From: Cocos nucifera
Taxonomy: Eukaryota > Streptophyta > Magnoliopsida > Arecales > Arecaceae
Assembly (NCBI GenBank): GCA_006176705.1
Contig: QRFJ01000060.1
Coordinates: 684,798-748,797 of the forward strand
DNA length: 64,000 bases
Direction: 5' to 3'
This document shows positions 55,377 to 64,000 of this stretch, piece by piece (positions within the stretch are counted from its first letter, which is position 1; every line of letters begins with the position of its first letter). The notes beneath the pieces were generated by a model. The model saw only the letters and a list, made by a program, of their open reading frames with translations, ran no database searches and was not told the origin of the DNA. The position numbers and the translations under genes are program-made.

Positions 55377-55831
55377 CTATGCTTAAAAGAGCAAAATAGG
55401 AAGTAGGTGCCTCTTCTATTATGGTATATGTGAGACAACCAATGCCTCTTTGAACATTCAAGTAGATGAAAAAAATAATGTATAGATGACTCTGCATAAA
55501 ATGAAGTAAAAATTTTATATCCAGATGGATAACGCAATGTTATCTGAATAAGATAAGACTAGCAAGTCAGAAGAAAAGATCGCAAGCAAAAAAATGTGGT
55601 TGTACTTCAACATATGTTACAAAATACATGCATAGGTAAAAATAATCTGTTCAGTCAAGCTTAACAGTACAGGAAGTGATGGACTTGCATGAGCTTCAAA
55701 GTGTAACGTAACATGTTGGGATGAGCCAAATTGCTGCACTGAATCTTTGCGTGGAGTCATGTATGCCATTACTAATGGCCCAGGAAAAAAAGAAACAATA
55801 TCAAGCTGGGGAGGGGGAAGTCTATAATCAA

Positions 55832-55951
55832 CTAATGAATTGAATCAGCAGGATTATTGTCAAGCCCTGAAATCATCGCAGATGACAGCTCAAGATGTGA
55901 CACTCTAACTGCACCAATAAGCTGCTCTGGAAGCTCTTCAGAAGTGTTTGC
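55832..55951 (-). CDS. Candidate terminal exon of an unidentified gene
   Basis: On the minus strand an acceptor-like ACCCACAG (ending 55,952) is followed by 39 codons and a TAG stop (55,832-55,834). The peptide contains SEELPEQLIGAVRVSHLELS and ends NNPADSIH. The mixed, amphipathic composition and the clean acceptor make it look like true coding sequence, unlike the surrounding AT-rich DNA, but I do not recognise the family. No upstream exon could be joined to it with confidence; one candidate lies at 58,334-58,480. If real, the gene ran towards the UGT gene before the nest inserted. Confidence 0.4.
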   Translation of the reverse strand, partial: ANTSEELPEQLIGAVRVSHLELSSAMISGLDNNPADSIH

Positions 55952-55954
55952 CTG

Positions 55955-58330
55955 TGGGTAATTTACAATTGGCTGATGGTTAATATTCTCAGACAGACAT
56001 AACAAACAGGTAATATTTTAAACAGGCATTGCTAAGAATGATGCATAAATAATGCAAGGCCTTTTCTTTCTGATTCTACTTGCACATTGAATGTGAAGCC
56101 CTGAGGTCCTAACAAGTGGAGAAATTATGCTCATTTTGCTACCTGCTAGTTACAATTTCATTACATATTTTCATCTAGTATATATTGCAATGAACGCAGA
56201 TAGCGTTAAGGAAGAATTTCAATAACCAGCAAATGTATTCTTTATCATATTCTGAACTGCCTTAGAAAAGTTAGCTCCGCACTGGCTCCACAACCCAGAA
56301 TTCTTGGGTTGCCACAGATTACCAATTGTAGGGACTGAACCATCCTGTATACAGGTTTAGCCAGATAGCCCACCTCCACCATGTCAATAACTTCTTCCAA
56401 CATATGATGCTTACTGCTGCTCCATTTGCTTTATAGGATGTCCTTCAGATATGAGAGCTAGGCATTGAACTACCCCCAGAATAACTGGACAGTTGGAGTT
56501 GATTGCATTAAATACACTTAATGACTTCTCATATACATCCAAGCACCAACATTAGGAATTTGTATAGCACCAAATCAAAACACAAGAAAGAAGGAAAATA
56601 ATTTGCATGATTTCAAGAGTTTAAAGTAAATTAGCCCAAGAAGCCTCAAGATGTATGGAAATGACAGTGATGGGGAACCAAGATTGTGACATGGTGCATA
56701 AAGTGCTGCGACTTAGGAATTTTTCTTGGATTTAACTTTAGTTGTCTCCATGTTTTCATTTTATTTCTAGTTATTTTTAGTTTTAGTGGATTATTTGGAT
56801 CGAGGGTTGAGATTAAAAGATCTCAACTTTTATTTGTTAAGGCCAACTACTGGAGTAGTACTGTTATTTATGATACAATAACTGGGCTTCAGTGGGGTTA
56901 GTTATGGAATTTAGAGATAAAGTTGAAGCAAGGTTTTGTATATATAGATCTTAAATTCTATCTGAACGTTATGTTTTGGTTGAATGAAAAGAATCCTGAG
57001 AAATTTAAAGGCTGCTGAAGTTGCTACCCTGCATGATGCATGGATCTGGTGTGAGACCAGCTCCTAGGTGTAATTACTAGGCCCCCTCAGAGTGAGCCCA
57101 GTCCTATTCTCCCCTATACCTTGAATCTTCTTTGGATTTTTTGTGTCTTCTTCTTAGATTTTTTAAATTTCTTTCTACACCATATTTCTCTTGATCCTTA
57201 ATTAGTTTGCCACCAAACTTTTATCTTTGTTGCAAAAATGTGCTATATGACAGTTAATCAAATCCCCAATAATGTCATTTTAGGTAGTAGTTCATCTTTA
57301 AATCCTAAATTCTAGAACTATATATGGATTGTCTTTAGTAGATTCCTCTACCTTGCAGAAATTTCATCTTGGTAGTTCACATAGCATGCAACAAACCAGA
57401 TTTGATCTCTAAGAAATTAGATCTATTTCTACGCAGCTTCAAATCCTCTTCATTCCCTGATTGAACCATACTCAGCATCAGCATCATAATCAATTTTGCA
57501 CTGGAATTCCAACTTTCATAATTCAGATTTTGTTAAAACTCAGGTCTAAGTTTGAAATTTCAGCAATCCACAAGTTTCAATCCTGCTTCGCTAGACCTAT
57601 AGTCCATCATACCATATGCTGTCCTCTATTGGGCAGCCCAAGAGAGATGGTCTTGGCTTTTTGCCTATCGATAGAAGATGAACACATTTAATCTGCGTAT
57701 CAATAACCTGTCCTTTAGTACCTCTAATTCCTCATCAATCAAGGATTAAAATACTGGTACTAAGCCCCATACCACTTCTGCTGTGCAACGAAACAGTATC
57801 AGGATGCTGTCATACCAACTCTTGAAATGGCCAGGCAACTGAATATCATATCAAGATGCCAGTTTTTTATTTTTTTAGCTTTTCATTTTTTTTTAATTTT
57901 TTTGTCTTATTTTAGTGAATAACAATGCTTGTGAGTTGATGATGGGTGTATAGTATCATTACTGATACTAAACACTCTTGGTTTGTATAAATTAAAATCT
58001 TGCCACTAAATAAAATTGAAACATCACTTATCAATCTCATATTATGTATAATAGAATAATGAGTTTAGGTGAGATACTATCAATCTCAATTTTAATCTTG
58101 TTCACACCATATCCTTGCTCGGAGGACATGCAGGAGACACATAACAAAATGGCATGTGGCAAGAAGAGAACATGTATAACACGCCTTGGTAAAAGGCTCT
58201 AAGGGACAAGGCTGAATACATAACTGGATGAGGAGCCAAGAAAAAGAATCTCACTAGAGAACAAATATATGGAATGACCAAAAAGAAGGTTAACAAGTAG
58301 GCCAAAAAAAGATTTGATAAGAAATTTGGC
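55955..58330. other. AT-rich DNA, intron or intergenic; possible LTR relic
   Basis: No firm gene was seen. A minus-strand frame near 56,408-56,250 and a plus-strand frame 56,686-56,901 have no known motif. The stretch at about 56,930-57,110, including TTGGTTGAATGAAAAGAATC, looks like the R/U5 part of an LTR but has no matching partner. Part of this could be intron of the gene whose last exon may lie at 55,832. Confidence 0.3.
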
Positions 58331-58333
58331 CAA

Positions 58334-58480
58334 TCAAAATTGTTCAGTGATGGATGGTGCAGAATGATCATGCTGGAGTTCATGCTTAGTGGAAGGCATC
58401 TGGCGATGGTTACTAGAACCACCAGGCATGGAGGCAGATGTGATTACAACTATCAAGGATGGGCAGTTACTATGTACTAG
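58334..58480 (-). CDS. Weak candidate exon, Ser/His-rich C-terminus
   Basis: The minus-strand frame ends with SMPGGSSNHRQMPSTKHELQ and HDHSAPSITEQF before a TGA stop. The composition looks protein-like and an acceptor-type AG precedes it, but no family is recognised and the upstream frame is not convincing. It may be an alternative last exon or chance. It lies 350 bp from the GGTAC-rich end of the hAT element. Confidence 0.2.
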   Translation of the reverse strand, partial: LVHSNCPSLIVVITSASMPGGSSNHRQMPSTKHELQHDHSAPSITEQF

Positions 58481-58837
58481 TATACATATTAGAATTGCAC
58501 CCTGTATAAAGGAAATTGCACCCTGTATAAAGGACCGTTCGACAATAAATCCAATCAATTTATCTATATCTTTATCTTAGTCATTTATCCTAAAAGTAGG
58601 CGCAACTAAGCTTTCTATTGTAGGCCAACACCACTCTTACCATAGGCCAGTGCTACACCCTTCCATCATAGCCCAGTGCTACATCCCAATCTATTTCCAT
58701 CGAATGATGGTGTGATAGTGGCGAAAGTTCTTGTAGGTCAGAGCATCCAGATCCATGTTGCTCTCTATCCTGCATTTAACCCATACCTTTTCGGCTAGCA
58801 CGATGCCAGTGGCACGCCTGCACACACATCTAGGCAA

Positions 58838-61800
58838 GAAAGGCTAAACTAGTACCGGACGGCATAACAGTTGCCAACCGGTATGGTACAGTACTAGCTC
58901 GGTACATACCGGTGTCAGTACAGCATGGCATTCTGGTCAAACTCGCACCCCCAATTTTTTTTTTGTTTTCTTTTTTTCGATTTTTAGGATATCTATTCAA
59001 TTTTTTATTATGATTTGAATGATTTTAAGTTCAAATTGTTGTTTCTTGATCTTATTTGATATTTGTATCACTCCAGTACACTCACGATTAAGTGTGTGAT
59101 GCAAATCTAGATCTAACATAATATTATGTTAGAGAGAAACAATCTTAAAGGACTAGATATTATTGAATCCTAAAATATTCAAATCAATTAAGAAATATAA
59201 AAAATAAATAATCAATACATACCAGGATTTAGAATCTCATCGAGTGTCAATGTCATTCATAAATATTTGGATCATTTACATACACTGGTGGAATATCATC
59301 CCATTCCTCTAACCATGCAGCATTGTAATCCTCTGCGCTCATCCCATAAGGTATGCATGTTGGATTGTAACTTGTCCCAAATCTCTCGTTGAAGCTTTAG
59401 CTTTGAGAGGTATCCTCGAACTGATAGTACGATTGTGGAGGGGCCCATCTAAATATACCAACAGCAAAATCCGATCCATAAGATGCTCTAAGCTGCAGAA
59501 GGTGGTAGCTGCTGGAAGATGATGCCTCGAACGCATCATATCCATATCTGTATGGATCATAAGCCGGCTGTGGCTGTGGATAAAAAGATCCAGAATATGA
59601 TGAAGAACTTGATACATTCATGAATCCAACTCTACGTGCGAGGTCATTTACAATTGCATGATCTCTTGAATGACCTTAAGGGGCACGTCATCTATATGAA
59701 ATTGTATCCTCGCGAGCTCTACCAGCTCGTGCCCCATGGCCTCTATCTTGTCTGGCATGCATAAATTGGGACTGACCAATGAATCGAAGATCGCCTTGCG
59801 ACTGCATCTCATAAACAGTGGTCTCCTATCCTTCACTCCCTCCATGACTACCAGATCCACCATCACTGCTCTGCCTGGTCTCTAAATCTGAATGAATTGG
59901 GTCAATTGACTATTCTACCCTCTTTATCGGGCTGACACTATCTTTCCATTCCTTTGTCTCGGGGTTAAGGAGCTGCTTACCCTCTCGTCGTGCCTTGTAA
60001 GGAAGTCTGTTGTGGCCGATCAACTAGAAGCCTGCATGGAATATTATTAGTTGCCCATTGCTCAGCATCCACCCCAACCTCGCTAGCTACGAAACTAGCT
60101 GGTCGTGGGGGCAATCCTTGCTCATCTAGCTCCGGCTTCTGCTGCTGACCCATAATCCATCCGATCATCAGACCCTCCTCATTACTAATAATCATTCATG
60201 GTTGAATCCGAGTATTTCAACTCAACTTCCTCTTGAATACATTTTAGCCTCAACCTCAAATTATAGTGAATATATACAAGGTCCTTGAGACATTTCTATG
60301 TCAGACAGTTTCTCTTATTATTGTGGATAAGGGCAAAGATTGACCAATTATGCTCACAGCCGCTCGAGGAGACATTTAGGAGAGGATCCGGATGGCAAGT
60401 CGCTTTAGAGTAGGCACCACCAATCCAAAATGGACCCACTAATCAGCTGCAAAAGCATTAAGGTTGAATAAAATTAAAAATAAAATTGTATCATAGTAGA
60501 TTTATTAGTAGCTGTATAATGTCAGATAAGAATTGTCGTTCATATATAATCTACTTGGACTTAACTTTTTTTGCTTGCGACCACCAGATCTATTGGAAAG
60601 CTATAAGTGACCTCCCTAAACATTTTTGTCTATAAAAAATATATTTGTTATAATGTGTTACAGGTCGAAGATACAACTAAGTTAGCAAAATATCAAAATC
60701 CATTCAACCTAACTTCTTGTATGCACATAGCCATGATTTCTAGATCAGGCTCCATCTTGTCTATCACATTTTGTAGGGACGTCAGAAGCTCATCATCCAT
60801 GCCCATCCTAGGTATCGTGTATTGGAACCTCGGGTTCAGATCGTACGCTGTCGATAAATTTCAAAATTAATTAAGTATATTTGTACAAATACTAGAGCAA
60901 TCAAATTTTCAAGACATTCTTGATTTGTTGCTTACCTGCTAGATGCAAGTCCCTATCCATTTGATAGTCCATCGATGCTCAATGATTTGGATATACTCAT
61001 AAGCATGTTTCAGATCTACCGATCTAATTTGAATATTTGTCCTCTCCATCATGTGATACAAGAAGCCTATTTGGGGGTATCTTTCGCTGTTCACTACCTG
61101 AAGCACTTCATATAAAGGCTTGATAGCCTTAACTATATTCTCAGCCTACTGCCAGAATGTCTATCTCGTCACTAAGTTCTTCACATTGCTTTTCTCAGTG
61201 CCTGCCCTAGCATATCTACTCTCTTGCCACTGGGGACTGACAAACGACCAACATAGCTATACTTTCTTTTCAATCAGGCTATCAAGTGCTATATAATTCA
61301 TGGCAAACTATATGACACCCAGTCTCAATATGTGTCCTGTATACTACCACATCAATGATAGGACCCATGTGTGATTATAAATGAATTCAATAATCGTCAG
61401 TGTTGAGTCCACTATCTTCTGTACCCTACTAAGCTTTTCAATATCCATCAATATTAGATCAATACAATGTGTCCAGAATATATATGGTCACCACTGATCA
61501 GGATCTCCCCTGCAGCCCTATATTATGGCCCATTATCGATGATAACCTGCACAATATTCTGCTCTCTGACCTGATCGATCACCTCATCCATCAATATGAG
61601 GATATATGCAGCATCGTGCACCTGATCTGAAGCATCAATGGACTTCTGAAAAAAAAAAGTTCCATAATATGTTAGAAAGTTGATGATGCTCTGCCTAGTG
61701 GGACTAGTCCAACCATCACACATCATCATAAGTCCATACATCAGCCAATTACACTGATATGATGCAATCCACTTTTGTAGTTCCTTTTTATTGTTGTCAA

Positions 61801-63600
61801 GAAGCTCATTATAGATGTCCTTGGGTCCTAAAGGATCTACACCTGGACCAGCAGCTTGTATAGATGCCATGGCAGAGCAATAATATATGTTGCCTATTAC
61901 ATGCACTAGGATATGGCTGAAGTGAAACTAAGATGCAATAGCTCGCTACATTTCCTTCTTCTTGTCCTTCTTCAACATAGTGTCAACCTTCTATTGCTTG
62001 GAATCCCTGCTAGGGAAGGAGTATGGATCTAAGTCATGGATAGTGGCTCCAGCTAGAATCTATCTAAAGGACTTTCTCCTACTGCTAAAAGCTTCTAATG
62101 CAGAAGCAATACGGCTTGTGCCTCTACTAACGGGCTCTCTAAGGAGATACTCCTAAACTCTGACTCTACTATGGTCTTTACAAAGCCTGACCCCGACTCA
62201 TAAACTGACAGTCCAAACTAAGCCCTATGACCGGCTAACTCCTCAAACCGTCACTGATATTCTAAGCTCGCATTAATGGCAACCTGAATCTATGTCGCAT
62301 CATCTGGGATAGATGTGTCCTCTGACTCTCTAAAGTAATAGGAAGGTGGCTGCATAGCTTGGCAGTCTATCTCCACCTTCTTCTTCTAAGTCCCCTCCTT
62401 CGTTGCTTAAAAATTAGTGAAGTGCTTCTTTATTAGTTGACGGATCTCTTGTGGGCACTTTCGGCACATAGCTATATCGAGGTAACCGCCAGCTAAGTAT
62501 TGCTTCAACCTAGTTACCCCTCCCTTGAATTCTGTGTTACACCAATTGCATCTCCAATGGTGCCAACCAGAAAGCATCCGCCCATGGTCCCAACCAATGC
62601 CACGCTCCGACTCTTTCTTCTTTCTTGATGGATCTGTTCCTGATGGTTGAACAATACGGCAATTAAATAATAATATAAAAATAGTAAAATTGCATTCTTC
62701 TAATTTTTTTAATTAATTTAATTTTTTAAAAAATATTTTTAAATTAATAATAATAAAAAAAATCAAAAATTATGAAAAATAAATTTGGCCTTAGATTCAT
62801 GTAGAATCCTACCACGGATGCTACATATACTTTTATAAGATAGTGGGCATGCATGAAATGCTAGTTATTTTTTAAGTTCATTTAAATTTGGGCTAAGGCC
62901 ACCATGCACAGGATGCATCAAAACTTTAATAAATGGATACCAGATTTATGTCGAAAGTAGCTTACAAAATACTAAATAGTATTTTGATTTAATGATTAAT
63001 TTTAGAATTCTATTTTTAAAATAATTTTTTATTTCAAATATATATTTTTAATTTTAAAAATTATATACTTAACAAAAATGAATGATTTTGGTGTCATTGT
63101 GTAGATCATCCATAGATCGAAAATATATAATGAAATTATACCAAAATAAAAAAATTTGGCATGATTTTCCCTTATTTTTTTCAATTTTTACTGATTGTAA
63201 AGTTTAAAAAAAAGTAGGAAGGAGAGGAGAAATGGAAGAAGTGATAAGCTTATATACCTTTAATTGATGAGTTCTCCTCATTTTGCTTATCATTTGCACT
63301 GTAAATAGGGAAAAGAAAAAAATTTCAACGATGAAAGAGGACTTCTCTTCTTTAACTTTCATTTAAACCCCCCCCCCAACCAACACAATACTATAGCATC
63401 CACTAAAAAATAAAGGAACAGGGCTGAACTGGCCCCAAACCGTACTGAATCGAATAGTTCCGGGCTGGTTTGGGCCCCGTTCCAATAATCAATTAAGGCT
63501 GAACCATCTTGATTTTCTACACCAATTTGGCTTGGTATGGGCTGAACCAAGCGGTTTGGTCTGGTTCGGCAAACAATGAATCTAGGCCTTACCCAGTCAA
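58838..63600 (-). mobile_element. hAT transposon, decayed; exact ends unresolved
   Basis: A transposase gene on the minus strand is flanked by repeat-rich ends: GGTAC/CCGG motifs and a T-run at 58,838-59,015, and a related GGTTTGG/GGTTCGG-rich stretch at about 63,420-63,600. Subterminal repeats of this kind are usual in hAT elements. The left end matches the layout of the MITE at 10,413-10,684, including the TTCAATTTTTTATTAT-type tail. Terminal inverted repeats and the 8 bp duplication could not be fixed by eye. Confidence 0.6.
59600..62640 (-). pseudogene. hAT transposase (BED finger, DUF659, C-terminal dimerisation domain), broken
   Basis: Read on the minus strand, near 62,560-62,400 a BED-type zinc finger gives WRCNWCNTEFKGGVTRLKQY, ending MCRKCPQEIR. 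The frame 61,906-61,523 gives the DUF659 part, with MMMCDGWTSPTRQSIINFL, YGTFFFQKSIDASDQVHD and QVIIDNGP, including catalytic-domain residues typical of plant hATs. Near 60,440-60,230 the dimerisation domain reads SSSGCEHNWSIFALIH, then a TAG stop, then KCLKDLVYIHYNLRLRLK. Tail pieces continue at 60,195-59,977 and 59,866-59,648. At least one stop in the dimerisation domain and several frame breaks make it inactive; introns may explain some of the breaks. Confidence 0.8.
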
Positions 63601-63609
63601 GCTTGGTAA

Positions 63610-64000
63610 GCATTCTCTACCTCGACCAACCAAGCTCTTTAAGAATCCCGAGTTCCCTAGAATGCCCTGAATGGGATGGAAAAGCTAGCAATAAATTCCA
63701 AGTGGAGCGTCTATGGATCTTGTGTATGTAAGGATCTTGTTCGTAATCAAGCTAGATTTGCCATGCCTCCTTTCCTTTCACCTCTCCCTTCCTCTTTCTA
63801 TCCTCTTCTCTCTCCCTTTGTTCATCTCTGCCGACACACCTTCATGACCAAGCCATGAGAAAGGTGACCATGACCCCTTGGTTGCTCTTTTCCTCTAACT
63901 TCTTTTCCCAAAAAGACATAGAACTTGACAGGTAGCATTTGGTATGTTGATCCTGACCAGTTTTGGTTGGGGCAAGTAGGATGCCTCACCCAGAAATAGA
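63610..64000. other. Window edge, no gene recognised
   Basis: A short plus-strand frame (63,676-63,858) covers a CT-rich tract and has no known motif. Sequence may continue into a feature outside the window. Confidence 0.4.

Noticed and set aside
56686..56901. 71-codon plus-strand frame with hydrophobic start
   Set aside because: Phe/Leu-rich by base composition; it lies next to LTR-like sequence and has no known motif.

Overview
This window is plant nuclear DNA, most likely from a monocot, with a palm as my best guess. The basis is one GC-rich, apparently intronless UDP-glycosyltransferase (UGT) gene lying in a sea of AT-rich, decayed LTR retrotransposons. Chromovirus-type and Tat-type Gypsy elements, several Copia elements, a TRIM, a hAT transposon and hAT-like MITEs are all present. 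The species call is inference. I saw no bacterial, viral or organellar genes, no CRISPR array and no convincing tRNA or rRNA gene.

Layout. 1-4,574: mostly featureless AT-rich DNA with a probable tRNA-derived SINE, a long pyrimidine tract and a minus-strand Copia pol fragment. 4,580-11,914: a plus-strand LTR element with 2.3-2.6 kb LTRs and an internal region of only 923 bp (LARD-like). Its 5' LTR is split by a 1.5 kb solo LTR and its 3' LTR carries a 272 bp hAT-like MITE. 12,660-13,740: an LTR-like segment between direct repeats. 14,583-15,678: a complete but internally deleted mini Copia element. 16,376-17,500: Gypsy remnants and a large CT/CA microsatellite. 17,500-20,400: nothing recognised. 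20,977-23,145: the UGT gene (+), 722 codons, with a roughly 270-residue Pro/Gly/His-rich insertion built partly from a 231 bp in-frame duplication.

23,759-55,371: one minus-strand Tat-like Gypsy retrotransposon bounded by identical GTAAG target duplications. Four later elements sit inside it, all in the same orientation: a gag-only Copia (25,636-28,988), a TRIM (32,412-33,033), and a Copia-like element with 2.8 kb LTRs (34,203-50,088) that itself holds a complete but dead Copia (36,192-41,657). The Gypsy host also carries an antisense gene of the 'putative gypsy-type transposon' domain class with its own TATA-like box, and an internal tandem repeat array. Removing the nest puts the UGT stop codon about 1.07 kb from a candidate terminal exon on the opposite strand (55,832-55,951), so the nest probably split a convergent gene pair.

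55,377-64,000: candidate exon(s) on the minus strand, then a decayed hAT transposase gene (about 62,640-59,600, minus) with GGTAC-rich ends resembling the MITE at 10,413.

Only the UGT looks like an intact protein-coding gene. All transposon genes seen are broken by stops or frameshifts. Element boundaries were set by reading LTR ends, target duplications, primer-binding sites and purine tracts directly; family names rest on recalled protein motifs and no database search was possible.
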